From Pacificispira sp040217575 (lineage in GTDB: Bacteria; Pseudomonadota; Alphaproteobacteria; UBA8366; Aestuariispiraceae): 64,000 bases of DNA. The stretch spans positions 1-64,000 of the forward strand of contig JAVJPW010000002.1 in NCBI GenBank assembly GCA_040217575.1, read 5' to 3'. The notes below the pieces were generated by a model, which did no database searches, was not told where the DNA came from, and worked only from the letters and a program-made list of their open reading frames with translations. Made by a program: the position numbers and the translations under genes. Position 1 is the stretch's first letter. The number at the start of each line of letters is the position of its first letter. Below are positions 46,697 to 55,210 of the stretch, piece by piece.

Positions 46697-47713
46697 TCAG
46701 GGAACGATCCGGTCAATTCGCACGACCCCGTCCGCCAGGACACTGACGCGCACTTCCCTGTCCGTGTCATAACCCATGTCACTCAGCAGGATGTGGGTCC
46801 ATTCCTCGATACGACCCAGTTCGGCCACCGTCGTATAGGCATAACGCCGGACCACGTTGTTGGACCCCGTCAACAGGTCCATGTCCAGCCGGCACGGAAA
46901 TTCCGTGTCCATGATCTCCGTAATCAGATGGGCAGTGCGGGTGTCGAAGTTCCGCAGCTCCATGGTCAGGCGAATGGCGTCATTGGCGCATAGCGGCGAC
47001 CCTGCCCCGATCATGTCGCCCGGCGGCGCCACCGCCCCCTGGACGATGGGTGTTGGCGGCGGTGCCACAGCGACGTCCGTGTCTGTCGTCATGTAGTTCG
47101 AAAGCTGAACCGCCAGGACGTCCCCCAGATTTGCGGCAATGTCGCCGGCGCGCGGGCGGATGACCATGTCGATACAGCTGTTCAGCTGGTCAGCGCAGTC
47201 CGCCGGACCGGGAATTGTTTCCGGCGGCAGGGAGAAACTGTTGACGAAACGCCCGCTCGCACCGTCGTAAACCTCTCCCACGACACGGGTCTGAAGCCGA
47301 CTTGAATATGTCTGCTGCTGCACGGACGCGTGCAGCCGGAACATGACCAGCGCCCGGGTACCGGGGTTTGTGCGGCTCAGTGTCTGGTACAGTTGAAAAA
47401 GTTCGGTTCGCGGGGTCCTGTCGCGAAATTGGTATCCGATACCGGCACCGGCCCATTCGGCGTCCAGCACGTCAAACCCGTGCCGCGCCATCTGCGTCTG
47501 AAGGGCGACGGCCACTTCGCGGTAAAGCCCCGAAGATCGGCGGATCGACCCGGCTTCGGAATCATCGCCGATCACCATGACGGTGGTTCCGGCGGACAGC
47601 CCGGTTTGCGCCTGCACAAGGGCGGGTTTCGCCATTCCGGACAGGGAAACACAGACCGCGGCAATCGCTGTCAGCATCGACAGTTTGGAAGTCAGCATGT
47701 CCGAAATTGCCAT
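46697..47713 (-). CDS. exported protein of unknown function
   Basis: A 338-residue protein with a long signal peptide (hydrophobic stretch about 14-31, cleavage after VQA near 35). The body has a rather regular strand-rich composition, paired cysteines (about 185-195, 250 and 280) and a proline stretch (about 225-240). No known motif is visible. Convergent with the kinase gene, so not in its operon; start could be 47698. Confidence 0.7.
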   Translation of the reverse strand: MAISDMLTSKLSMLTAIAAVCVSLSGMAKPALVQAQTGLSAGTTVMVIGDDSEAGSIRRSSGLYREVAVALQTQMARHGFDVLDAEWAGAGIGYQFRDRTPRTELFQLYQTLSRTNPGTRALVMFRLHASVQQQTYSSRLQTRVVGEVYDGASGRFVNSFSLPPETIPGPADCADQLNSCIDMVIRPRAGDIAANLGDVLAVQLSNYMTTDTDVAVAPPPTPIVQGAVAPPGDMIGAGSPLCANDAIRLTMELRNFDTRTAHLITEIMDTEFPCRLDMDLLTGSNNVVRRYAYTTVAELGRIEEWTHILLSDMGYDTDREVRVSVLADGVVRIDRIVP

Positions 47714-47992
47714 GATCTTGTCCGCTCCAGCACTTGTATGGTTCGACAGCCCATGCGGATTCCCGCACGGCCACCTGAAAGGCTATGGCAGTACCAGGGC
47801 CGTTTTTCCCCAACGCGGCCCGTGACAGGCGGGGCAGGTATCGACATCGCGCGTCCGTCGAACGCACGAAGACTGACGCGTTACCCTTATAGACGCAAGC
47901 CGGGGAAATTTCCGTCGCCGCCCCGCTATTTCGCGCCCATGCCGATTATCATATTGAAGGGAACAGGGGCGCGTGCCAGTTTTTTGCCCGTC

Positions 47993-48922
47993 ATGCGAAC
48001 CGTTCGACATCATCGCCACGCAGCCAATGTCTATGCCTCCGGTCCACTGGACCGGATGGACAAACTGCGGCAGGATGATGCCGCCCTGCAGGCGGCGCTG
48101 GACGACCCCGAAACCCGGATTTTTCCGGTTTGGCGGGGCCTCAATCTGGTTCGCTACGGTGCGACCCTGGAATGGGGGTGGCTTGCGGGCGGCAGCCTGG
48201 ACTTCCGGTCCATCACGACCGATCTGGTGTTTCTGGGCGCGTCCGACGATGGGGCTGCCCATTTTGCGATCGACCTTTCCCGCCAAGAGGACCACCCGGA
48301 CCTTATCCCGGATTCGCAGTTCGAAGATTTGCGCAAGGTCGGTCCCATGCTTTCGGCGGATCATGGGTCCGTCCTTGCCTATGCACGAGGTTTGATGAAC
48401 TGGCATGCCCGGCATCGCTTTTGCGGCGTCTGCGGGACGGAAACGACACCGCGAAAGGCCGGCCACGAACGCCAATGCCTGAACCCGGATTGCGGGGCGG
48501 CGCATTTCCCGCGAACCGACCCCGCTGTTATCATGCTGGTGCATGACGGGGCGGACCGGATTGTCCTGGCAAGCCAGCCCAGCTGGCCGCCAGGGCGATG
48601 TTCGGTACTGGCCGGGTTTGTCGAAACCGGCGAAAGCCTGGAAGACGCCGTCGCGCGCGAAGTGATGGAAGAGGTCGGGCTGGAAGTAACGGACATCCGC
48701 TACAATTCCAGCCAGCCCTGGCCCTTTCCGTCTTCCATCATGCTGGGATTTTCCGCCCGCGCGATCGGCACGGATCTGGTGGTCGACACCGACGAACTGC
48801 AGGATGCCCGATGGGTCAGCAAGGCCGAAATCGCCGACTGCCCGGAGGATGAGACCTTCGCCCTGCCGCGCCGGGATTCGATAGCCTATCGCCTGATTCA
48901 GGACTGGATGAGCGGCGACTGA
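47993..48922 (+). CDS. nudC: NAD+ diphosphatase (NADH pyrophosphatase)
   Basis: Splits NAD(H) to NMN(H) and AMP and can remove NAD caps from RNA in other bacteria. The 309-residue product has the zinc motif CGVCG...CLNPDCG (four Cys), the Nudix box GFVETGESLEDAVAREVMEE (first 20 residues given) and the NudC signature SQPWPFPSS. ATG 47993 suits the family start; ATG 47939 would add 18 residues. Neither has a clear ribosome site. Confidence 0.9.
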   Translation: MRTVRHHRHAANVYASGPLDRMDKLRQDDAALQAALDDPETRIFPVWRGLNLVRYGATLEWGWLAGGSLDFRSITTDLVFLGASDDGAAHFAIDLSRQEDHPDLIPDSQFEDLRKVGPMLSADHGSVLAYARGLMNWHARHRFCGVCGTETTPRKAGHERQCLNPDCGAAHFPRTDPAVIMLVHDGADRIVLASQPSWPPGRCSVLAGFVETGESLEDAVAREVMEEVGLEVTDIRYNSSQPWPFPSSIMLGFSARAIGTDLVVDTDELQDARWVSKAEIADCPEDETFALPRRDSIAYRLIQDWMSGD

Positions 48923-48953
48923 GGCGGACGCTACGTGCGATGCGGCGGCGCGC

Positions 48954-50105
48954 CTATTCCTCGTCCCGGAATGATGCCTGCGGATAGACCCCCAGAAGCT
49001 TTACGTTCGTGGTGAAGAACTGCAGCTCTTCCAGCGCCCGATCGACCGCCTTGTCGGAAGGGTGCCCTTCGATTTCCGCATAGAACCGCGCGCGGGAATA
49101 GTCTGCGACACTGATATAGCTTTCCAGGCGGATCATGTTGATGCCGTTCGTCGCAAAGCCGCCCAGCGACTTGTAGAGGGAGGCTGGCACACTGCGCACC
49201 GTGAAGACAAAACTGGTGATGCATGGGCCCGACCGCGGGTCCGGTTCGATCCGCGTTCGCGACATGATAACGAAACGGGTCACATTGCCGATACGGTCTT
49301 CGATTCTTGGCCGCAGGACCTGCAGGCCATAGGTTTCCGCCGCAAGGGACGACGCGACCGCCGCCACGGATGGGTCATTCAGTTCCGCGATCGCCTTGGC
49401 CGCGCCCGCCGTATCCGGCGCCATGACGGCCTTGATCTTCAATTCCCGCAACGTCGCCCGGCATTGCGCCAGCGCCTGCTGGTGACTGCGGGCCTCGCGC
49501 ACCGTTTCCAGTGTCGCGCCCTTTACGCCAAGCAGGTTGTGATGAACCGGCTGGAAATGTTCGGCCACGATAAACAGGTTCGAATCCGGCAACAGATGAT
49601 GAATGTCGGCAACCCGTCCGCCCAGGGAATTTTCGATGGGGATCATGCCCAGTCCGGCACGGCCTTCCTCCACCGCCGCAAACGCGTCTTCGAACGTCGC
49701 GCAGGCCAGCGGTTCCATGGCCGGAAACGCGGACTTGCAGGCCAGGTGTGAATAGGCGCCCGGCACGCCCTGAAAGGCGATTACCGGATTGTCCGTGGCG
49801 GGGTTTACAATCATCTGACGTCCTTCAACTTTCGATTCCAGTATCGGCCAGGCCGATGCACCGGGTTGTGCGGTTCGACGGGGCGGGGTCCCGGCCTGGT
49901 GGGCGGGCTGGGGGCCAACCTCCAGCGCGGCGACATTCGTCGACAGAAGGGCCGCCAGCCGCGCCATCAAGCTTCTGCGCGGCATCGACCGACCGGATTC
50001 CCACATCGCGACGGTTGACTGCGCGACGCCCAGTTTCGCGGCGAGCTGTTTTTGACTGAACCCGCATGCTTTCCGGGCGTCGTGAAGTCTTCGTCCCATC
50101 GACAT
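48954..50105 (-). CDS. pheA: XRE helix-turn-helix / prephenate dehydratase / ACT fusion
   Basis: One open frame encodes an N-terminal XRE helix-turn-helix (about 1-60, SQKQLAAKLGVAQSTVAMWE), a low-complexity linker, then a complete prephenate dehydratase (FQGVPGAYSH, IPIENSLGGRV, VTRF) and ACT domain (LESYIS in place of the ESRP motif). Prephenate dehydratase makes phenylpyruvate for phenylalanine. An internal ATG at 49814 has AAGGA seven bases before and gives a plain enzyme, so two products are likely. ATG 50105 fits the palindrome and promoter; an in-frame start 50132 exists. The HTH may control its own gene. Confidence 0.88.
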   Translation of the reverse strand: MSMGRRLHDARKACGFSQKQLAAKLGVAQSTVAMWESGRSMPRRSLMARLAALLSTNVAALEVGPQPAHQAGTPPRRTAQPGASAWPILESKVEGRQMIVNPATDNPVIAFQGVPGAYSHLACKSAFPAMEPLACATFEDAFAAVEEGRAGLGMIPIENSLGGRVADIHHLLPDSNLFIVAEHFQPVHHNLLGVKGATLETVREARSHQQALAQCRATLRELKIKAVMAPDTAGAAKAIAELNDPSVAAVASSLAAETYGLQVLRPRIEDRIGNVTRFVIMSRTRIEPDPRSGPCITSFVFTVRSVPASLYKSLGGFATNGINMIRLESYISVADYSRARFYAEIEGHPSDKAVDRALEELQFFTTNVKLLGVYPQASFRDEE

Positions 50106-50111
50106 GGGACG

Positions 50112-50140
50112 GCAATAGGGCCACGCCCACACAATGTCAA
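50112..50140 (-). promoter_or_regulatory. promoter of the HTH-pheA gene (leaderless type)
   Basis: On the minus strand TTGACA (50135-50140) and TATTGC (50112-50117) are 17 bases apart, and the transcription start would fall at or next to ATG 50105. This predicts a leaderless mRNA. The palindrome 50141-50157 directly abuts the -35. Confidence 0.55.
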
Positions 50141-50157
50141 TATCAATTATATTGATA
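50141..50157. promoter_or_regulatory. 17-bp palindromic operator candidate
   Basis: TATCAAT-TAT-ATTGATA is a perfect inverted repeat in an A/T-rich gap between a J-domain gene stop and the HTH-pheA start, next to its -35 box. XRE proteins commonly bind such sites, so it may be the binding site of the helix-turn-helix encoded just downstream. Confidence 0.6.
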
Positions 50158-50158
50158 A

Positions 50159-50848
50159 TTATCGATTATTCACATATCCACGCATGAAGGTCATGGCCTG
50201 GTTCAGTTCCATCATCCGCGCCGTGCTGCCGGTATCACTGTCCGGGTGATGAACGGTCGCCAACTGGCGATACCGCGCCTTCACCGCATCCGCGTCCGGC
50301 CGTGCGCCCGGCGGGAATCCCAGGACGAACAGCGCCTCGTCCCGGGTGCGCACCGGACGGCCCAGCGCCTCTCCCGACAGGGCGGCAACAGCATTGCGCA
50401 ACCGGTCCGCGACGGCGCGCGCCTGTGCCTCCGCCGCATCCCGGGTCGGCTGACTTGTCTTTTCTACTGTCGCCCGCAGGCGCCCCTCATGCAGGTCCAG
50501 CGCCAGCGCCAGCGCCTTTCGAAGCTGGACCGGGTCGCTGCCTTTCGGCAGGCGCACCTGAATGCGTGGCTTTCTGCGCCATGGCTTGCCCTTGCCGGGG
50601 CCGGATTGAAGGGTGACCGTTTCCCGGTCGTCGCCAATCGGTTCCCCCGGGTCGGGATAGTTCGAAATGATGGAGGCAGGGAATGCAAGCGTGACGGACC
50701 GGGCCAGATCGCCGGCATTCACTTCCAGACGCTCAGCCAGTGCAAGAACCCGGTCGCGAAACGCGGACGGACAGGCAATCGAATAGGATTTCTTGTGCGA
50801 TTTGGCTCCCATTCGACCCGCCGCCCTTACCGTCTTATTACCCGTCAT
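50159..50848 (-). CDS. J-domain protein with N-terminal ribbon-helix-helix-like segment
   Basis: A 229-residue protein. The C-terminal J domain (about 169-225) contains the essential HPD in VHHPDSDTG and so could stimulate an Hsp70 ATPase. The N-terminal part (about 20-56; SYSIACPSAFRDRVLALAE) resembles CopG/Arc DNA-binding segments, an unusual pairing. The middle is basic and charged. The stop is 54 bases before the pheA start; both genes could be one unit. Confidence 0.72.
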   Translation of the reverse strand: MTGNKTVRAAGRMGAKSHKKSYSIACPSAFRDRVLALAERLEVNAGDLARSVTLAFPASIISNYPDPGEPIGDDRETVTLQSGPGKGKPWRRKPRIQVRLPKGSDPVQLRKALALALDLHEGRLRATVEKTSQPTRDAAEAQARAVADRLRNAVAALSGEALGRPVRTRDEALFVLGFPPGARPDADAVKARYRQLATVHHPDSDTGSTARMMELNQAMTFMRGYVNNR

Positions 50849-51183
50849 TTACCTGAAAATGTGGTAGCCTGAATTGCCCGTTGTGCGCAATCGCCATTGC
50901 GGGATTATTGGACCACTGCCCATTGGCAAAAATGGCGCAAAATCAGCCCCAAACCATACTTGAGCACCCCATTTACGAGTATTGTGCCCCCTGCAATTAC
51001 GCGATATTGTTGTAGTCGGAAGTGCACGTTGTCGTTGGATTCCCTATTGCGGATGCTACCTGCTCTGCAGTCTTCTGGGACCGATGCCGAACTGGGGTGG
51101 GTGATCGGTAGTGAGCGGCGGGCAATTCCGAAGCGATCTTCCAATGGTGCGATCAAAAAATACTGTATAAGGAGTAACCCCAT
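50849..51183. other. intergenic region, 335 bases, no gene recognised
   Basis: Divergent gap between the J-domain gene and the XRE regulator. Overlapping open frames on both strands here have no family resemblance and compete with each other, so I treat them as chance. A/T-rich stretches near 50945 and 51160 may hold promoters. AAGGAG precedes the regulator start. An RNA gene cannot be excluded but no known one is seen. Confidence 0.45.
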
Positions 51184-51534
51184 ATGCCGAACCCTGTCGA
51201 TGTTCACGTAGGTCGCCGCGTACGAGAGGCTCGGGCCGCGCGCGGTTTAAGCCAGGAAAAACTGGGCAACGTCCTTGGAATCAGCTTCCAGCAAGTACAA
51301 AAGTACGAAAAAGGCACCAACCGCATCGGATCAAGCCGTCTTTGGGCGATTGCCAATGCGCTTGAAGTCCCGATCACCTTCTTCTTCGATGGAATGGAAT
51401 ATGATGTGGAAGTGAACGAAAAATTCCTTCCCCGCCGTACCATTCGCATGGCACAACAGATAGACCAGATTGAAGACGAGAAGGTTCGCCACCAGGTTCT
51501 GAACCTGATCAAGGCTTGCGCTACGAAAGCATAG
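51184..51534 (+). CDS. XRE family transcriptional regulator
   Basis: A 116-residue DNA-binding protein with an HTH at about 10-65 (VREARAARGLSQEKLGNVLG, ISFQQVQKYEKGTNRI) and a short C-terminal helix region (QQIDQIEDEKVRHQVLNLIK). This compact form is common in alphaproteobacteria, often in several copies. AAGGAG at the right distance supports the start. Its target is not known. Confidence 0.87.
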   Translation: MPNPVDVHVGRRVREARAARGLSQEKLGNVLGISFQQVQKYEKGTNRIGSSRLWAIANALEVPITFFFDGMEYDVEVNEKFLPRRTIRMAQQIDQIEDEKVRHQVLNLIKACATKA

Positions 51535-51576
51535 ACAAGCATTCGCGGCGCTCTTCATACCGGAGGGGCCGGGACG

Positions 51577-52533
51577 ATGGCGATAGGGGATCGGGTTTTT
51601 GTCGATCCGATAAGGAGTTGGGGGTGCTGGATCGACGATTCCGGCGACGCACAGCCCTTTCGTGTTCACGACAATGACACCGACGCCCTGGCGGCGCCTG
51701 TCCTGCCCCTTTCCGACCTGGGGCCGGATCCGTTTCCCGGCCGCAGCATGTCGACCCTTGCGTTTCGCGAGTTCGGCATGGTCCGCTTGGAAAGACGGGC
51801 CGGTGCCCTGAAAATCAAATTCGATTTGGAAACGGTCACAATGCCGTCAATCGGCGGCGCACGCGCCCTGATGCGGGCCGCATTCCATTCGGGTCCGATC
51901 GACCTGATCTTCCGGTATGGCGGCTGGGCGCGTGAACGGTTTTACGATGTGGACAAGGCCCTGTCGCGGGTCATGCAGCTTTGCGCCCATCGCGGTGTCG
52001 AACCCGAGACGATGATCGCATGCGACGATCATACGCTGGAAGACGCGCGGACACAGGCCCACCCAATGATCCGGCGGGCCATCAACGCCTGGAACCGTAC
52101 CGATCGCAGGGCAATCGAATCCTTCGATTCCGAATTTCGGAAACTGACGCCCTATATCCTGACCCTAAGCGAGAACAATTCCATCGGGAACCTGAGTTAT
52201 CGCCATGTCGGCGGGCGCTCTCACATCGTCTCTTACCTGGGGCGGGAATGGGCGCGCAACGTCATTGGAACCCTATCGAACCACGGCCATTGCGACACCG
52301 AATTCGAAACCGCGATTTCGGAACCCTATATTGACGCGCTGGACCGGTTCGAACCCCGATACGGTCATGTCCGCGGCCTGCTCGTTCTGGCTGAACGGGA
52401 CCCTGAATGGGTCAGCTATCAGCGTGTCATCCTGCCGTACCACACCGTCCGCGGAAAGCGCGCGGTGGCGATCATGGTTGCGCCTGATCAGAATGTCAGC
52501 ATTCCCTTCCTGGGGCTCGGCAGCACCCGCTAA
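51577..52533 (+). CDS. conserved alphaproteobacterial protein, PAS-like, unknown function
   Basis: A 318-residue soluble protein, no signal peptide. The middle (about 165-230) contains FDSEFRKLTPYILTLSEN and a segment like the ligand pocket of PAS domains (PYILTLSENNSIGNLSYRH), but no output domain follows. Final residues hold VAIMVAPDQ. It follows the XRE regulator by 42 bases and may be its partner. I do not recognise a named family. Confidence 0.65.
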   Translation: MAIGDRVFVDPIRSWGCWIDDSGDAQPFRVHDNDTDALAAPVLPLSDLGPDPFPGRSMSTLAFREFGMVRLERRAGALKIKFDLETVTMPSIGGARALMRAAFHSGPIDLIFRYGGWARERFYDVDKALSRVMQLCAHRGVEPETMIACDDHTLEDARTQAHPMIRRAINAWNRTDRRAIESFDSEFRKLTPYILTLSENNSIGNLSYRHVGGRSHIVSYLGREWARNVIGTLSNHGHCDTEFETAISEPYIDALDRFEPRYGHVRGLLVLAERDPEWVSYQRVILPYHTVRGKRAVAIMVAPDQNVSIPFLGLGSTR

Positions 52534-54062
52534 CACCCATCCACGGCCACCGGCAACAGCGCTTCCACCAGTTCGCATTGTTCCCTTGTGGGCAGCCGGG
52601 CATCAATCCTGTGCCAATCGATTGTGCCCCAGTCGTGTTTGAACTGGCCGTGCACGACGTCGGGCGTCGCGTCCGATACGTCGTTTCGGCGGCTTTCCAC
52701 CCTGTCCGCCGCTTCGTTTTCCGGCAGTTCAAGCCAGATGCCCAGAAAGGGGACGCCGGCGGCCCGGGCAACCGTTTCGATGGATTCGCGGCTTTCAGGA
52801 TGCGTGAAGGTGGCGTCGGCAATCGCGATCATCCCTTCGGCAAGGACGGTTTTGCAGTCCGCGCCCATCTCTGCATAGACGGCCTCGCTGACGTTGCTTG
52901 AATACGCCTCAGGCGGAAGCCTGTCGGTTTCCCGCACCAGACCAAGTCGCCGTTTCCGGATGGCGTCACTGCGCAGAATGACCGCCCCTTTGGTAGCGGC
53001 AACCGCGCGGGAAAGCGTCGACTTCCCGGTGCCGGACGCCCCGCCGACAGCAATCAACAGGACTGGCCCCGAACCAAGATAATCGCGGGCCAGCGACAGA
53101 TAGCGGGCCGCTTCCTGTCCCTTTTCGGCCGCCACGGCCGTGTCGTCGGCGAGCCCCTTCGCCGCAAAGGCGACCTTTGCGCGGACCTGCGCGCGCATGG
53201 AAAGAAACAGCGGCAGAAGCGAAAGACCCGCCATCTCTTCCGGTCGGCATTCCAGATACCGGTTCAGGACCCGCGATGACCCCGACTTCATACCATGCGC
53301 GTCCAGATCCATCAGAAGGAATGCCAGGTCATACAGTGTGTCGATGCGCGAGAAATCCGGATTGAAGTCGATACAGTCGAAAAGCGTCGGCACCCCCCTG
53401 AACCGGCAGATGTTGGCCAGGTGCAGATCCCCGTGACAGTCCCGGACAAACCCGGACGCCGCGCGGACATCCAGTTCCGCGGCCCCTTTTTCATGGATGG
53501 CACGCAGGGCATCCAAAAGACCCGACAACAGCGATGAATCCACCCCGATGGCCCCGCCGATCGACGTCAGATTGCCTTCCAGAATTCGCCATGTCTTTTC
53601 CGCCCCGCCGGCGCCGGGCGCCAAGGGGGCGCGGGCATGAAACCCGGCGATGTCTTCGGCAACGCGAACCAGTTCCTGTTCGGTCGGATAGCTGTCGGCA
53701 AACGTGTCTTCAAATCGCCGCATCAGGACCAGCGTTTCAATCCAGTCGTCCGGGTCAGAACCGATGTGGCCCAGCGACAGGTCCCCGCCACCCGAACGGC
53801 GGACCGGTACCGTTCCCAGATACAGATCCGGTGCCGTGCGCTGGTTTAGGTTGATTTCAGCCCGGCAGGAGGCACGTCGCTTTTCGGCAGTGGAAAAGTC
53901 CATGAAGGAAAACCGGATCGCGCGCTTCAGCTTATAGACCCGGTCTTTCAGCAAAAAGACAACCGCACCATGGGTTTCGACGGTCGTCGGCTTTTCCCCG
54001 CCATGGGTTGCGGGATCATTCAGAAAATCCAGGACTTCGCGCTGTTCGTCGGAAGCCGCCAT
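52530..54062 (-). CDS. aminoglycoside phosphotransferase-like / P-loop kinase fusion
   Basis: A 510-residue two-domain protein. Residues about 1-330 resemble APH-type kinases (GDLHLANIC, FDCIDFNPDF), and about 340-505 hold a P-loop ATPase (GGASGTGKSTLS). Such bifunctional proteins are widespread, mostly annotated as AAA family ATPase; the substrate is unknown and antibiotic resistance is not implied. Its stop overlaps that of 51577-52533 on the other strand. Confidence 0.83.
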   Translation of the reverse strand: MAASDEQREVLDFLNDPATHGGEKPTTVETHGAVVFLLKDRVYKLKRAIRFSFMDFSTAEKRRASCRAEINLNQRTAPDLYLGTVPVRRSGGGDLSLGHIGSDPDDWIETLVLMRRFEDTFADSYPTEQELVRVAEDIAGFHARAPLAPGAGGAEKTWRILEGNLTSIGGAIGVDSSLLSGLLDALRAIHEKGAAELDVRAASGFVRDCHGDLHLANICRFRGVPTLFDCIDFNPDFSRIDTLYDLAFLLMDLDAHGMKSGSSRVLNRYLECRPEEMAGLSLLPLFLSMRAQVRAKVAFAAKGLADDTAVAAEKGQEAARYLSLARDYLGSGPVLLIAVGGASGTGKSTLSRAVAATKGAVILRSDAIRKRRLGLVRETDRLPPEAYSSNVSEAVYAEMGADCKTVLAEGMIAIADATFTHPESRESIETVARAAGVPFLGIWLELPENEAADRVESRRNDVSDATPDVVHGQFKHDWGTIDWHRIDARLPTREQCELVEALLPVAVDGC

Positions 54063-54076
54063 GGTTCGCGGGCCCT

Positions 54077-55108
54077 TCAGCCGTCCTTGTCGCTGACACC
54101 GGCTTCGGCGAACGTCGCCATTCCCGTGTGGCAGGCAACGGCACCCCGCAGAACCCCAAGCGCCAGCGCCGCGCCCGACGCTTCCCCCAACCGCATGCCA
54201 AGGTCCAGGACCGGGCGTTTGTGAATGGCGTCACACAACCGGCCATGGGCCGGTTCCGCCGACAGGTGACCGACAACACAATGGTCCAGCGCGTGCGGAT
54301 CAACCCGGAACAGGACCGCGGCCGCCGCGGTGCATGCATATCCGTCCAGAATGACCGGCACACGTCCCATCCGTGCCGCAATGATCGCGCCGACGATGGC
54401 CGCCAGTTCATGCCCGCCCAACCGTCGCAGGACATCGAACGCATCCGTCGTTTCCGCCAGATGCAGGGTCACCGCCTTGTCAACGACATCGATTTTTCGT
54501 TGAAGTTCCGCGCCCGCGACGCCGGTACCGGGACCGGTCCAGTCTTTCGCATCGCCCCCGAACAGGGCGTGGGCCAGGGCGGCGCCCGCCGTTGAGTTGC
54601 CAATTCCCATTTCACCCAGGCACAGGATGTCGATCCCTTCATCCACCGCCATCATGCCGTAGGCCATGGCGGTTGCGCATTCCTCCTCGCTCATGGCGGG
54701 GCCCTTTGTGAAATCCGCCGTTGGGTGGTCCAGCGCCATTTCATAGACGCGCAGTTCCGCGTCATTGACCTGACACAACTGATTAACGGCAGCGCCCCCG
54801 TTTTGAAAATTCTGGACCATCTGCGCCGTGACATCCTGTGGAAAGGCGGAAACCCCCAACTGGGCGACGCCATGGTTCCCGGCAAAGACACAGACGCGTG
54901 GCCGGTCCAGCTTCGGCGGTGCCTTTGCTTGCCAGCCCGCGATCCAGGCGGTCAGTTCCTCAAGCCGGCCCAACGCCCCCGGCGGTTTCGTCAGCTGTGC
55001 CTCCCGTTCCGCGACCGCATTGCGCGCGGCTTCGTCCGGGCCGGGAAAGGCACGGATCAGGCTGCGCATCTCATCCAGGTTCGCTGTCACTTCGGTTTCA
55101 TCTGACAT
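54077..55108 (-). CDS. cobT: nicotinate-nucleotide-dimethylbenzimidazole phosphoribosyltransferase
   Basis: Makes alpha-ribazole phosphate, the lower-ligand half of cobalamin. The 343-residue protein has KPPGALGRLEEL near residue 37, CVFAGNHGVA, and GEMGIGNSTAGAAL, and the catalytic glutamate region near the end. AAAGGATTGG appears twice before the ATG because of a tandem duplication. Divergent from cobS, with about 100 bases between. Confidence 0.93.
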   Translation of the reverse strand: MSDETEVTANLDEMRSLIRAFPGPDEAARNAVAEREAQLTKPPGALGRLEELTAWIAGWQAKAPPKLDRPRVCVFAGNHGVAQLGVSAFPQDVTAQMVQNFQNGGAAVNQLCQVNDAELRVYEMALDHPTADFTKGPAMSEEECATAMAYGMMAVDEGIDILCLGEMGIGNSTAGAALAHALFGGDAKDWTGPGTGVAGAELQRKIDVVDKAVTLHLAETTDAFDVLRRLGGHELAAIVGAIIAARMGRVPVILDGYACTAAAAVLFRVDPHALDHCVVGHLSAEPAHGRLCDAIHKRPVLDLGMRLGEASGAALALGVLRGAVACHTGMATFAEAGVSDKDG

Positions 55109-55109
55109 G

Positions 55110-55137
55110 CCGCCAATCCTTTACCGCCAATCCTTTG
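55110..55137 (-). repeat. 14-bp tandem duplication in the cobT leader
   Basis: CCGCCAATCCTTT occurs twice head to tail (55110-55122 and 55124-55136). On the cobT strand it doubles the AAAGGATTGG upstream of the ATG, so two ribosome-binding-like sites are present. Probably a recent slippage duplication. Confidence 0.7.
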
Positions 55138-55210
55138 CCCCCGGTCGCCCTGATCTGGGCCCCAAGTCCGCGCTTGCGCGCGCGTGCCCCCCGGCTTAAG
55201 CGTTGCATCC

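Noticed and set aside
50897..51211. Open frames on both strands of the gap before the XRE gene
   Set aside because: They compete with each other, run into the real gene, and show no family or codon-use support.
55109..55210. Cobalamin riboswitch between cobT and cobS
   Set aside because: The gap is only about 100 bases and has no B12-box-like sequence.
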